Origin: Streptomyces sp. SAI-127
GTDB taxonomy: Bacteria; Actinomycetota; Actinomycetes; Streptomycetales; Streptomycetaceae
NCBI RefSeq assembly: GCF_029894425.1
Contig: NZ_JARXYJ010000001.1
Location: forward strand, 8,886,501-8,950,500
DNA: 64,000 bases
Direction: 5' to 3'
Shown piece after piece: positions 53,342 to 62,127 of this stretch; the first letter of the stretch is position 1, and every line of letters begins with the position of its first letter. The notes below the pieces were generated by a model, which made no database searches, was not told the DNA's origin, and worked only from the letters and a program-made list of their open reading frames with translations. Made by a program: the position numbers and the translations under genes.

Positions 53342-54033
53342 GACTACTCCTCACGTACGGATTTCCCGACCGCCTCCCTGACCGACGGCCCCGGGACTGC
53401 CCGGCGTGCCGTCGGTCTGCCCAAGGCTCATCGGGAACCCGGACCAGGAAGTGGGCGCAGCACCTAGCTAGCTGCAGACCGTGAGCCCAGGGCAAGAGCG
53501 TTTACGAAGCTCAGTTAATATGGAGAATTTGAACTCCTCGGAGTGCGCGCCCATTCCCCCGGATTGCTTTTGCACGGCATTGTTTCGAGCGTCGGGTATG
53601 CGCTTGTTCAAAGAAGCGTTTTGACCTGAGTCTCGGCAGATGCCTGCCGTTCCCCTCGGAGTGCGCCCGACGGCGGTCACGGGCAGCGCCGCCGGGCGCA
53701 CTCTTGGCTCCTGGACGTGCGCCGCTTCCCTTCGCTCCACCCTCCGGACTGTCCCCGGACATCTCGCCGGGGCCGAGCGCAGGCGCGGAACCGGAGGCGC
53801 CCTGCCGGGACGGGGCCGCAGCCCGCTGGACATGAATGGACAGGTTCTCGGTGAGCCGGTGGGGCGGCGTCCGCCGACGCCTGCCCGGCGCCACGTCCCG
53901 GTCCCGATCGCGTTCGTGCCACCGAGGTCGGCCGAGGACCCCCGTGCCCGTCATGAGGCGTTCCGGATCGTCTCCGATGCCGACTCGGGCTCATGGGCCG
54001 GTCGCCCGAGTTCGTCAACACCACGGTGATGGC
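53342..54033. other. leader/promoter region of the lasso cluster, no gene recognised
   Basis: The 692-bp stretch has open frames on both strands, but they are Arg/Pro-rich and match nothing I know. Around 53510-53540 the DNA becomes AT-rich and contains GGAG-AATTTGAA-CTCC (53522-53537), an imperfect palindrome that may mark the lasso promoter. A 28-codon frame on the minus strand begins MGAHSEEF at 53552 and ends CPGLTVCS; its ribosome site is poor, so I do not call it a gene. Confidence 0.45.
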
Positions 54034-54034
54034 C

Positions 54035-54305
54035 TTAGAGGTCGTTTTTAGCTACTTTGTGTCGCTTCACGCGTCACGGATGGATACTCGTACCTCTCAC
54101 GTTTCGGGTTCCTGTACAGGGCGGCGGGAGTAATGGCCGATATCAACTGCCCTTGGAATGAGACAGGCTTCACGGGATGAGACGGGCAATAGAGGCGTCC
54201 CTCAAGCCGCGTCAATCACGCCAGCCCCTAAAGTCCCCGAAGGGCCGCTCCGCCACGGGGACTTGTTGGGATGAAACAGGCTCTGCCGATGAAAACGACC
54301 TCTAA
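54035..54305. mobile_element. MITE-like element with 15-bp terminal inverted repeats
   Basis: CTTAGAGGTCGTTTT at 54034-54048 is matched perfectly by its reverse complement at 54292-54306. The 270-bp interior has no transposase frame and is lower in GC, with a hairpin AGTCCCCG-N16-CGGGGACT at 54232-54263. The TTA/TAA at its ends resembles the TNA target of IS5-type transposases. It abuts the first IS copy. A non-autonomous element or the two ends of a deleted IS would look like this. Confidence 0.65.
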
Positions 54306-55423
54306 GTGAGCGTTTGGTTCTCCGTTGTCTGTTTCGTTTGGCTTAGCTGTCGCGCCAGTTGGTGGTGGTTTCGTGGGCGAGGCGGCGGGTCATGAGGTTG
54401 ATGGCTGCGATTTGGATCATGGCTGCTGATCGGTGGGGGTGGGTTTCGTAGTCGCGGGCCAGGCGGCGGTGGTGCATGAGCCAGCCGAGGGTGCGTTCGA
54501 TGACCCAGCGGTGGGGCTGGACGTGGAAGCCGCGGGTGGTGGGGTCGCGTTGGACGATTTCGAGGTCGATGCCGAGGTGGGCGGCTTCTTCGACGGCTTT
54601 GGTCTTGTAGCCGTTGTCGGCCCAGGCTTTGGTGATGGTGGGGTGGCGCTCGCGGACGTTGGTCAGGAGCTGGGTGCCGGCGGCGGAGTCGTGGACGCTG
54701 GCGGCGGTGACGGCGACGGCCAGCAGGAGGCCGAGCGTGTCGGTGGCGATGTGCCGCTTGCGTCCGATGATTTTCTTGGCGGGGTCGATGCCTTGGCTGG
54801 TCAGGTGGACGGTGGCGGAGGTTTTGATGCTCTGGCTGTCGATCAGGCAGGCGCTGGGCTCGCTGGTGCGGCCTTCGGCCTGGCGGACTTTGCCGCGTAA
54901 TAGCCCGGTGAGCTGGTCGAAGATGCCGTCAGCTTCCCAGTGGGCGAAGTACCCGTAGACGGTCTGGTGGGGCGGGAAGTCGTGGGGCAGGTAGCGCCAG
55001 GGGATGCCGGTGCGGTCGACGTAGAGGATGGCGTTCATCAGGGCGCGCAGGTCGTGGGTGGGTTTGCGGATGCCGTTGCGGGCCTGGCGCCAGGCTTCGA
55101 GGGTGGGGCGGATGAGTTCCCAGCGGGCGTCGGACAGGTCGCTGGGGTAGGGCCGCGGGGGCTGCATGATGCCTGGGTATGCGGTGGCCGTCGGTCTGAG
55201 CAGGGCGTGTGCGGGGGTGCTGGGTGCACCGGGGCGTGCATTCTCAACTCGGTACGAACCGGTAGGTTCCTGAATGAGACAGGAGCTCTTACCAGGAAAC
55301 CGGCGCATTACCGTTCTGCTGATTGCCGCAGAAGCGGCGTTTCCGGCGAATCACTTCGTTGGGCGCTCGATCTGGCTCCCGAAATTCGCCATGAACCATT
55401 CAATACCAGAACCAAACGCTCAC
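54306..55423 (-). mobile_element. IS5-type insertion sequence, copy A
   Basis: The element is 1118 bp, bounded by perfect 16-bp inverted repeats GTGAGCGTTTGGTTCT (54306-54321) and its complement (55408-55423). It holds one transposase gene. The flanks are TAA on the left and TTA on the right. It is nearly identical to copy B three bases away. Confidence 0.88.
54343..55167 (-). CDS. IS5-family transposase, copy A
   Basis: A 274-residue DDE transposase when started at ATG 55167 (MQPPRPYPSDLSDARWELI); the frame extends 47 codons further, but that head is not transposase-like. RRH-type DNA-binding N-terminal part (WRYLPHDFPPHQTVYGYFAHWEADGIF) precedes the DDE core: LIDSQSIKTS has the first Asp, WADNGYKTKAVEEA the second, and WVIERTLGWLMHHRRLARDYE the Glu. 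It appears intact and should be active in cis. Confidence 0.9.
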   Translation of the reverse strand: MQPPRPYPSDLSDARWELIRPTLEAWRQARNGIRKPTHDLRALMNAILYVDRTGIPWRYLPHDFPPHQTVYGYFAHWEADGIFDQLTGLLRGKVRQAEGRTSEPSACLIDSQSIKTSATVHLTSQGIDPAKKIIGRKRHIATDTLGLLLAVAVTAASVHDSAAGTQLLTNVRERHPTITKAWADNGYKTKAVEEAAHLGIDLEIVQRDPTTRGFHVQPHRWVIERTLGWLMHHRRLARDYETHPHRSAAMIQIAAINLMTRRLAHETTTNWRDS

Positions 55424-55426
55424 TTA
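55424..55426. repeat. 3-bp TTA junction between the two IS copies
   Basis: Exactly three bases, TTA, separate the right end of copy A from the left end of copy B. The same TTA follows copy B at 56545-56547, so it fits a TNA-type target duplication made by copy B. Confidence 0.75.
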
Positions 55427-56544
55427 GTGAGCGTTTGGTTCTCCGTTGTCTGTTTCGTTTGGCTTAGCTGTCGCGCCAGTTGGTGGTGGTTTCGTGGGCG
55501 AGGCGGCGGGTCATGAGGTTGATGGCTGCGATTTGGATCATGGCTGCTGATCGGTGGGGGTGGGTTTCGTAGTCGCGGGCCAGGCGGCGGTGGTGCATGA
55601 GCCAGCCGAGGGTGCGTTCGATGACCCAGCGGTGGGGCTGGACGTGGAAGCCGCGGGTGGTGGGGTCGCGTTGGACGATTTCGAGGTCGATGCCGAGGTG
55701 GGCGGCTTCTTCGACGGCTTTGGTCTTGTAGCCGTTGTCGGCCCAGGCTTTGGTGATGGTGGGGTGGCGCTCGCGGACGTTGGTCAGGAGCTGGGTGCCG
55801 GCGGCGGAGTCGTGGACGCTGGCGGCGGTGACGGCGACGGCCAGCAGGAGGCCGAGCGTGTCGGTGGCGATGTGCCGCTTGCGTCCGATGATTTTCTTGG
55901 CGGGGTCGATGCCTTGGCTGGTCAGGTGGACGGTGGCGGAGGTTTTGATGCTCTGGCTGTCGATCAGGCAGGCGCTGGGCTCGCTGGTGCGGCCTTCGGC
56001 CTGGCGGACTTTGCCGCGTAATAGCCCGGTGAGCTGGTCGAAGATGCCGTCAGCTTCCCAGTGGGCGAAGTACCCGTAGACGGTCTGGTGGGGCGGGAAG
56101 TCGTGGGGCAGGTAGCGCCAGGGGATGCCGGTGCGGTCGACGTAGAGGATGGCGTTCATCAGGGCGCGCAGGTCGTGGGTGGGTTTGCGGATGCCGTTGC
56201 GGGCCTGGCGCCAGGCTTCGAGGGTGGGGCGGATGAGTTCCCAGCGGGCGTCGGACAGGTCGCTGGGGTAGGGCCGCGGGGGCTGCATGATGCCTGGGTA
56301 TGCGGTGGCCGTCGGTCTGAGCAGGGCGTGTGCGGGGGTGCTGGGTGCACCGGGGCGTGCATTCTCAACTCGGTACGAACCGGTAGGTTCCTGAATGAGA
56401 CAGGAGCTCTTACCAGGAAACCGGCGCATTACCGTTCTGCTGATTGCCGCAGAAGCGGCGTTTCCGGCGAATCACTTCGTTGGGCGCTCGATCTGGCTCC
56501 CGAAATTCGCCATGAACCATTCAATACCATAACCAAACGCTCAC
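55427..56544 (-). mobile_element. IS5-type insertion sequence, copy B
   Basis: Same length (1118 bp) and orientation as copy A. The left repeat is identical; the right repeat (56529-56544) has one changed base (ATAACC for AGAACC). TTA flanks it on both sides, a perfect 3-bp target duplication. The tandem copies look like a recent second insertion or a duplication. Confidence 0.88.
55464..56288 (-). CDS. IS5-family transposase, copy B
   Basis: The 274-residue product from ATG 56288 is identical to that of copy A through its whole length, DDE residues included. The upstream extension of the frame to 56429 is likewise identical and treated as non-coding. Confidence 0.9.
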   Translation of the reverse strand: MQPPRPYPSDLSDARWELIRPTLEAWRQARNGIRKPTHDLRALMNAILYVDRTGIPWRYLPHDFPPHQTVYGYFAHWEADGIFDQLTGLLRGKVRQAEGRTSEPSACLIDSQSIKTSATVHLTSQGIDPAKKIIGRKRHIATDTLGLLLAVAVTAASVHDSAAGTQLLTNVRERHPTITKAWADNGYKTKAVEEAAHLGIDLEIVQRDPTTRGFHVQPHRWVIERTLGWLMHHRRLARDYETHPHRSAAMIQIAAINLMTRRLAHETTTNWRDS

Positions 56545-56584
56545 TTAGAAGATGTCTTGATTGGCGTTGAGTCGTTGCTGCGGT

Positions 56585-56976
56585 ATGGGGATGGCGGCAC
56601 GACTCGTGCCTGATGGGTTGTGGGAGATCTTCCTGAACGTGGCGCCGAAGGCGCCAACTCGTTTGCAGGGTGGGGGCGTCGTCGATGTGATGACCGCGCC
56701 GTGCTGGCCGCGATCGTGTTCGTAGCCACGTCGGGATGCACCTGGCGACAACTACCGCCGGTCTTCGGCGCCTCCTGGCAGACGGTCCATCGTCGCTTCA
56801 CGTACTGGTCGAAGAATCGGGTGTGGGCCAAACTGCATCGCGTCATGCTGGATCAGCTCGGCGCGAGCGGAGAGTTGGACTGGTCACGGTGCGCGATCGA
56901 CTCGGTTGCGTCCAGGGAAGTGGTGTACGGGTTCGAGTGCTGCCTACGGGTATTCGTCTGGTCGCTGCACACATGA
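56585..56976 (+). pseudogene. frameshifted and truncated IS5-family transposase
   Basis: The start MAARLVPDGLWEIFLNVAPKAP (from 56591) reads in one frame to the GGG at about 56677, then the transposase continues in another frame as CDDRAVLAAIVFVATSGCTWRQLPPVFGASWQTVHRRFTYW and LHRVMLDQLGASGELDWSRCAIDSV. It ends prematurely soon after the first catalytic Asp (AIDSV). Both a frameshift and loss of the C-terminal half make it dead. It is a different IS5 subtype from copies A and B. Its left end, GAAGATGTCTTG, follows directly after the TTA beside copy B. Confidence 0.8.
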
Positions 56977-57103
56977 GCAGGCGGCTCGCGGGGCGATGTT
57001 CTCCGACGCCAATTGGTCCGCGACTGCTCCGGGTGGAACTCCAAAGGACGCCATAGAGTAACGAGAAGAATCCAAATCATTACATTGGGTACTCTCATGT
57101 CGC
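56977..57103. other. transposon remnant to dehydrogenase gap, nothing else seen
   Basis: After the broken transposase the sequence shows no coding frame of its own. It includes a short AT-rich part (AATCCAAATCATTACATTGGG, in pieces at 57070-57091) downstream of the dehydrogenase terminator. Confidence 0.4.
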
Positions 57104-57136
57104 GTTGCCTGGAGCGCAACGAAGCCTCCAGGCAAC
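57104..57136 (-). terminator. hairpin terminator of the aldehyde dehydrogenase gene
   Basis: GTTGCCTGGAG and CTCCAGGCAAC pair perfectly over 11 bp around an 11-base loop, 12 bp after the dehydrogenase stop codon. There is no T-run. Confidence 0.7.
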
Positions 57137-57148
57137 CGACTTCAGGCT

Positions 57149-58672
57149 CTAGAAGAACCCAAGTTTCTTCGGGCTGTATGAAACAAGAAGGTTCTTCGTC
57201 TGCTGGTAGTGCTCCAGCATCATCTTGTGCGTCTCCCGCCCGATCCCCGACTGCTTGTACCCACCGAAGGCGGCATGCGCCGGGTACGCGTGGTAGCAGT
57301 TGGTCCAGACGCGGCCCGCCTGGATCGCGCGACCTGCCCGGTACGCCGTGTTCATGTCCCGGGTCCACACGCCCGCCCCGAGCCCGTACAGCGTGTCGTT
57401 GGCGATCTTCAGGGCGTCGTCGAAGTCGTCGAAGGAGGTCACCGAGACGACAGGGCCGAAGATCTCCTCCTGGAAGATCCTCATCCGGTTGTCACCCTCG
57501 AAGATCGTCGGCTGGACGTAGTAGCCGCCCTTCAACTCGCCGTCGTACTCGATGCGTTCGCCGCCGGTGAGGACCTTCGCGCCCTCCTGCCGGCCGACGT
57601 CCAGGTAGGAGAGGATCTTCTCCAGCTGGTCGTTGGAGGCCTGGGCGCCGATCATCGTGTCGGTGTCGAGGGGATGGCCCGGCTTGATGAGCTCGGTGCG
57701 GGCGACGGCGGCCTCGAGGAACTCGGCGTAGTTGCCGCGCTGGATCAGTGCCCGGGAGGGGCAGGTGCAGACCTCGCCCTGGTTCAGGGCGAACATCGTG
57801 AACCCTTCGAGCGCCTTGTCGCGGAAGTCGTCGTCCCGCGCCCAGACGTCGTCGAAGAAGATGTTCGGTGACTTGCCACCGAGTTCGAGGGTCACCGGCT
57901 TGATGTTCTCCGAGGCGTACTGCATGATCAGCCGCCCCGTGGTGGTCTCGCCGGTGAACGCCACCTTGGCCACCCGCGGACTGGACGCGAGCGGCTTGCC
58001 CGCCTCCACACCGAAGCCGTTCACGATGTTCACCACGCCCGGCGGCAGCAGGTCCGCGATCAGGCTCATCCAGTAGTGGAGGGACGCCGGGGTCTGCTCG
58101 GCGGGCTTGATGACGACCGCGTTGCCCGCCGCGAGGGCCGGGGCCAGTTTCCAGACCGCCATGAGGATCGGGAAGTTCCACGGGATGATCTGCGCGACGA
58201 CACCCAGCGGCTCATGGAAGTGGTACGCCACCGTGTCGTCGTCGAGCTCGCCGAGCGAACCCTCCTGCGCGCGGATCGCCCCCGCGAAGTACCGGAAGTG
58301 GTCGATGGCGAGGGGGATGTCGGCCGCCAGCGTCTCCCGCACCGGCTTGCCGTTCTCCCAGCTCTCGGCGACCGCCAGTTTTTCGAGGTTCGCCTCCATG
58401 CGGTCGGCGATCTTCAGCAGGATGTCGGACCGCTCGGTCACCGAGGTCCGGCCCCAGCCCGGAGCGGCGGCGTGCGCGGCGTCCAGCGCCCGCTCCACGT
58501 CCTCCGCGGTGCCCCGCGCGACCTCGGTGAACGGCTGCCCGTTCACCGGGGACGGGTTCTCGAAGTACTGTCCGCGCACCGGCGGCACGTACTCGCCACC
58601 GATGAAGTGCTCGTAGCGCGCCTGGTAGGAGACGATCGCGCCCTCGGTGCCTGGTGCCGCGTAACGGGTCAT
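57149..58672 (-). CDS. NAD-dependent aldehyde dehydrogenase
   Basis: A 507-residue enzyme from ATG 58672 behind [32 protein letters not shown] is the cofactor-binding start; [35 protein letters not shown] contains the general-base Glu; [13 protein letters not shown] has the catalytic Cys (about residue 303); [10 protein letters not shown] is the C-terminal conserved block. The overall similarity is to acetaldehyde/long-chain aldehyde dehydrogenases of the ExaC/AldA type. It is encoded directly downstream of a GAF-domain regulator, 55 bp away, in the same direction. Its C-terminal 16 residues recur in the relic at 47767. Confidence 0.92.
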   Translation of the reverse strand: MTRYAAPGTEGAIVSYQARYEHFIGGEYVPPVRGQYFENPSPVNGQPFTEVARGTAEDVERALDAAHAAAPGWGRTSVTERSDILLKIADRMEANLEKLAVAESWENGKPVRETLAADIPLAIDHFRYFAGAIRAQEGSLGELDDDTVAYHFHEPLGVVAQIIPWNFPILMAVWKLAPALAAGNAVVIKPAEQTPASLHYWMSLIADLLPPGVVNIVNGFGVEAGKPLASSPRVAKVAFTGETTTGRLIMQYASENIKPVTLELGGKSPNIFFDDVWARDDDFRDKALEGFTMFALNQGEVCTCPSRALIQRGNYAEFLEAAVARTELIKPGHPLDTDTMIGAQASNDQLEKILSYLDVGRQEGAKVLTGGERIEYDGELKGGYYVQPTIFEGDNRMRIFQEEIFGPVVSVTSFDDFDDALKIANDTLYGLGAGVWTRDMNTAYRAGRAIQAGRVWTNCYHAYPAHAAFGGYKQSGIGRETHKMMLEHYQQTKNLLVSYSPKKLGFF

Positions 58673-58727
58673 GCCGGCCAGCCTCCTTCAGCAGCGCTGC
58701 CCGCCGTTGGGCAGCTCTGGCGTGAGG

Positions 58728-60008
58728 CTAGGAGCGCGGACGTTGCAACCACGTTGCCGTCGGCGCGGCCAGCTCGGACTCCAGCGCGGCCAGCCGGGCC
58801 CGGACGCTCGCCGTGGGCCGCACGGCGGCGAGAGCCCGCCACACGTCGACGTCGTCCTCGCCCCACGGCGCGTGTGCCCAGTCCGCCAGCAGGTCCGGGT
58901 CGCGGCCGGCGATCAAAGCCGTCCGCAGCCCGTCGGCGATCCGGCGCCTGAGCCTGACCACCGCCGGTGCCTGCGAGGCCGGCAGCAGCGGACCGGTGTA
59001 TCCCCGCGCCGCCGCGGTGACCGCGCCGCTCTCCAGCCGCCGCTCCACGGCGGCCACGTCCGACTCGACCTGCACGGTCAGCCGGTAGGGCCGCGACGAC
59101 AACAGCACCGGCCCCAGCACCCTGCGCAGCCGCGCCAGTTCGGCCCGCAGCGTCACCGGTGTCACCGACTCGTCCTCGTACAGCGCACACAGCAACTCGT
59201 CCCCGGTCAGACCCTCCGGGTGCCGGGACAGCAGCACCAGGATCTCGCTGTGCCGGCGGCTGAGCCTGACCGTGCGGCCGGCGCCGACCAGCAGCGCCTC
59301 GTCCCGGCCCAGTGCGGTCAGCTCAGAGGTGTCGGTGGCGGGCTGCTGCGGGAGGAGCAGCGCCAGCTGCGACTCGGCGGCCCGCGCGACCGCCTGGACG
59401 AAGCCCAGGCTGTGCGGATGCGCGAGCCCGTCCCCGCCGGTGATGTCCACGGCCCCCAGGACCCGCCCGGTCCGGGGATCGTGCACCGGCGCCGCCGCGC
59501 AGGTCCACGGCTGCACCCGGCGGATGAAGTGCTCCGCCGCGAACACCTGCACCGGCCGGTCCACCGCGACCGCGGTACCCGGCGCGTTCGTCCCGACAGC
59601 GGTCTCCGCCCACCGCGCGCCCGGCACGAAGTTCATCCACTCAGCCTGCCGCCGGGTCCTTGTGTGGCCCTCGACCCAGAGCAGCCTGCCGTGCTCGTCG
59701 CACACCGCGAGCAGGTGCTCCCCGTCGGAGGCGAAGGTCCCCATCAGCTCACGGAACAGCGGCATGACCCGCGCCAGCGGGTGCTCGGCCCGATACGAGC
59801 CGAGGTCCCCGTCGCTCAGTTCGACGCTCGCGGTCCCATCGGGCCCGACACCGGCCTGCGCGGAACGCCGCCACGAGTCGGCCACCACCGGGCGCACCGG
59901 CCGCTGCACCGTGCCCGCCTCGGTGAACGTCTCGTGCGCGCGCCGCAGCAGCCGGAGATGCTCGGCAGGGTCGGCCCCCGGTTCCAGGGCCACCCATGGA
60001 TCGGTCAA
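58728..60008 (-). CDS. GAF-domain transcriptional regulator, probably of the aldehyde dehydrogenase
   Basis: About 426 residues from TTG 60008, which has GGGAGG at a good distance and gives the family-typical start TDPWVALEPGADPAEHLRLLRRAHE. ATG 60089 is possible but has no ribosome site. Residues of about 80-240 form a GAF-type sensor domain (LLAVCDEHGRLLWVEGH, AVGTNAPGTAVAVDRPVQVFAAEHF, DPRTGRVLGAVDITGG). The C-terminal part (LSRRHSEILVLLSRHPEGLTGDELLCALY, VTLRAELARLRRVLG) looks like a winged-helix DNA-binding domain. There is no AAA+ sigma-54 module, as expected in actinobacteria. It likely senses a small alcohol or aldehyde. Confidence 0.82.
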   Translation of the reverse strand: MTDPWVALEPGADPAEHLRLLRRAHETFTEAGTVQRPVRPVVADSWRRSAQAGVGPDGTASVELSDGDLGSYRAEHPLARVMPLFRELMGTFASDGEHLLAVCDEHGRLLWVEGHTRTRRQAEWMNFVPGARWAETAVGTNAPGTAVAVDRPVQVFAAEHFIRRVQPWTCAAAPVHDPRTGRVLGAVDITGGDGLAHPHSLGFVQAVARAAESQLALLLPQQPATDTSELTALGRDEALLVGAGRTVRLSRRHSEILVLLSRHPEGLTGDELLCALYEDESVTPVTLRAELARLRRVLGPVLLSSRPYRLTVQVESDVAAVERRLESGAVTAAARGYTGPLLPASQAPAVVRLRRRIADGLRTALIAGRDPDLLADWAHAPWGEDDVDVWRALAAVRPTASVRARLAALESELAAPTATWLQRPRS

Positions 60009-60287
60009 CTCGGCCTCCCGGAACGCGACGCGGCTGCGACCATCGTCACTCCGGGTGCGCGCGCAAACAACCTCCTCGACCGGCATCACCCGAACGATGC
60101 GCCGAACGGACCCGTATCGCCGAGGGCACCCCGCACGCCGGATTGCTCAGCCAAGTCGACCAGCGCCCGGGCATCGATTGCCGGCAGGGCGGACCAGCGC
60201 GCCTTTGTCGCCAGAGGGCGGCCGAGATGGGGATCTCGTGGGCGCGCGTGCCGATCGGGGCGGGGTCGTTGGCCTCCACCCGGCGGC
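60009..60287. other. intergenic, nothing recognised
   Basis: Between the regulator and the amidase stop, both strands hold only frames with non-natural composition. No hairpin or promoter pair is evident by eye. Confidence 0.4.
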
Positions 60288-60887
60288 TCACACGGCTTCG
60301 ACCATGCGCAAGTAGCGCTCCCAGTCCCAGGACGGCCCCGGGTCGGTGTGGTCGGTGCCCGGTACCTCGTAGTGCCCGAGGATGTGCGTGCGGTCCCTGG
60401 GGATGCCGTATCTCCCGCAGATCCCCGCCGTGAGTTTCGCGGACTCCTGGTACATGGCCTCGGTGAAGTAGGCGGGCTTGTCCACCCATCCCTCGTGCTC
60501 GATACCGATGCTGCGGGTGTTGTAGTCCCAGTTCCCGGCATGCCAGGCGATGTCCGCCTCCCGCACGCACTGCGCGATGTGCCCGTCGGCCGATCGCACG
60601 ACATAGTGCGCGGACACCTGCTTCGCCGGGTTCTGGAAGATGGCCAGGGTGCCGGTGTAGGCGGTCTGCGTGACGTGGATGATCACCCGGTCCACCCGGT
60701 AGGACCAGGGTCGCTCCGCCGCCGTGAAGTTGGACGGGGTGGCAGGCTGCCACTCGGCGAACGGGTGGTCGACGGGTTGCGGGGTCGCCCCGGCCTGGGC
60801 TTCGGGAAGCAGCGCGTACGGTGCGGCGGCCAGGACGGCCCCCTTCAGCAACCGCCGTCTGCCGAGCAGCGGTCTGGCGCGTTCCAT
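60288..60887 (-). CDS. exported N-acetylmuramoyl-L-alanine amidase
   Basis: The 199-residue protein starts at ATG 60887 (GAAAGG upstream). Residues 1-32 form a twin-arginine-type signal (LLGRRRLLKGAVLAAAPYALLPEAQA). The amidase_2 domain follows: RVIIHVTQTAYTGTLA with the first zinc His, SAHYVVRSADGHIAQCVREADIAWHAGNWDYNTRSIGIEHEG, and HILGHYEVPGTDHTDPGPSWDW with the second zinc His. It cleaves the lactyl-peptide bond of peptidoglycan outside the membrane. No cell-wall-binding repeats are attached. Closest in kind to phage/T7-lysozyme-like amidases of Streptomyces. Confidence 0.9.
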   Translation of the reverse strand: MERARPLLGRRRLLKGAVLAAAPYALLPEAQAGATPQPVDHPFAEWQPATPSNFTAAERPWSYRVDRVIIHVTQTAYTGTLAIFQNPAKQVSAHYVVRSADGHIAQCVREADIAWHAGNWDYNTRSIGIEHEGWVDKPAYFTEAMYQESAKLTAGICGRYGIPRDRTHILGHYEVPGTDHTDPGPSWDWERYLRMVEAV

Positions 60888-60916
60888 GAATCAAGTGCCT
60901 TTCGTCTCAGCGGTGT

Positions 60917-61930
60917 TCAGCCAAGCAGGGCCACCGCGGTCTCACGGAGCCGGTCGTGTACTCCGCGGTGAGTCTCGCGCGCCGGCAGCCATTCCTTGCG
61001 GATCTTCGCCACGCAGGTGTAGTTGGTGTCGCACACATTGGCCAACGGCGACTCCACCGCCTGGGTGGCGAACTGGTACGCGTCCAGTTCGCTGAACCCG
61101 TAGTCGCGCACCAGCCATTGCACAAGGTCGAGCTGGGATATCCGGAACGCATCCTCCAGCGGGCGTGCCGAACCGGTCGAGATGATGTGGGTGTCCGACT
61201 CGATGCGCGGCCAGGGTGTGGCGAGCCCCTTGAGCAGCTCGACGATCACCACGGTGTTCATCGCGCACTCGACGGCGACCCCGCAGGTCTCTCCCTCGCC
61301 CTGGCGGGCATGCCCGTCGCCGAGGCTGAGCAGGGCGCCCTCCACATTGACCCCGAGATAACAGGTGACACCCGCCCGCATCTCCGGTGTGTCCATGTTC
61401 CCGCCGTGCGCGTCGGGCACCAGCGCCGAACGCACCTCCAGATTGGCGGGAGCCACTCCCACGGTGCCGTGCATCGGGTCCATGGGCAGCTCGATCTCGA
61501 TGTCGCTGTCGCGCGCCCGGAACAGTGCCGTGCGCCGGGTACGGTCCAACTGCCAGATCCACACGGTCTCCGGCAGCGGGGGCTGCAGCGTGGCGGTGGT
61601 GTGCGTCGAGGTGAGCGCGCCGAACAGGGGGACCGTGGTCGACGCGGCCCAGTCCCGGGCCGGTTCGATCGACACGAAGTGCACGGCGACCGTGTCACCC
61701 GGCTCCGCTCCCTCGATGTGGAAGGGACCGGTCTGCGGATTCAAGAAGGGGAACTCGCACACCTCGGACACCAGGTCCTTCTCGGACCGTACCCGCCCCG
61801 CGAAGCAGTCCTCCGTGTACAGGTCGAGGACCGTGCCGGGCACGATGCGGGCCACGGGCGGTGCGCCGCCGAACGTCCAGGCGTACTCGTCGGGTTCGGG
61901 CCGTACGGTCAGGATCCGGGGGTCCCTCAT
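60917..61930 (-). CDS. acetamidase/formamidase family protein
   Basis: A 337-residue soluble enzyme from ATG 61930; a longer frame to 61987 is not preferred because GGAG lies upstream of 61930. PVARIVPGTVLDLYTEDCFAGRV and FHIEGAEPGDTVAVHFVSIEP are the N-terminal FmdA/AmdA blocks; MDPMHGTVGVAPANLEV and HGGNMDTPEM are the metal-site region; DGHARQGEGETCGVAVECAMNTVV is the conserved core. The family hydrolyses short amides such as formamide or acetamide to ammonia and acid. It stands alone. Confidence 0.88.
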   Translation of the reverse strand: MRDPRILTVRPEPDEYAWTFGGAPPVARIVPGTVLDLYTEDCFAGRVRSEKDLVSEVCEFPFLNPQTGPFHIEGAEPGDTVAVHFVSIEPARDWAASTTVPLFGALTSTHTTATLQPPLPETVWIWQLDRTRRTALFRARDSDIEIELPMDPMHGTVGVAPANLEVRSALVPDAHGGNMDTPEMRAGVTCYLGVNVEGALLSLGDGHARQGEGETCGVAVECAMNTVVIVELLKGLATPWPRIESDTHIISTGSARPLEDAFRISQLDLVQWLVRDYGFSELDAYQFATQAVESPLANVCDTNYTCVAKIRKEWLPARETHRGVHDRLRETAVALLG

Positions 61931-62067
61931 GGCTGTACAGCTCCGTTCTGCGGGGTCGGCGAGGTGGCCACGGGCGGTGGCGGCCATGCGCTCCGGAGGC
62001 CGCTGGGTGCCTCGCGTGAATCACGGTACGGCGGCGGCCGGTTGGGCAGTAGAGCGCTTGGTGTTTC

Positions 62068-62094
62068 GGTGGACAACCTTGGGGTTGTGGACAA
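62068..62094. promoter_or_regulatory. two DnaA-box-like sequences
   Basis: TGTGGACAA at 62086-62094 is the exact complement of the Streptomyces DnaA box TTGTCCACA. GGTGGACAA at 62068-62076 differs by one base, in the same orientation, 9 bp from the first. The pair lies in the 200-bp gap between the ROK regulator and the amidase-like gene. It may be chance or a DnaA-binding site outside oriC. Confidence 0.4.
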
Positions 62095-62097
62095 CTT

Positions 62098-62117
62098 CCT
62101 CACCCGATGGGGTGAGG
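62098..62117 (-). terminator. hairpin terminator of the ROK regulator gene
   Basis: CCTCACCC-GATG-GGGTGAGG forms a perfect eight-base stem with a four-base loop, 10 bp after the stop codon. Confidence 0.65.
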
Positions 62118-62127
62118 TCGCCGCGGC

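Noticed and set aside
53640..54029. Open frames of about 130 codons on both strands upstream of the MITE-like element
   Set aside because: Composition is Arg/Pro/Gly-rich without motifs and no ribosome site; typical chance frames in GC-rich DNA.
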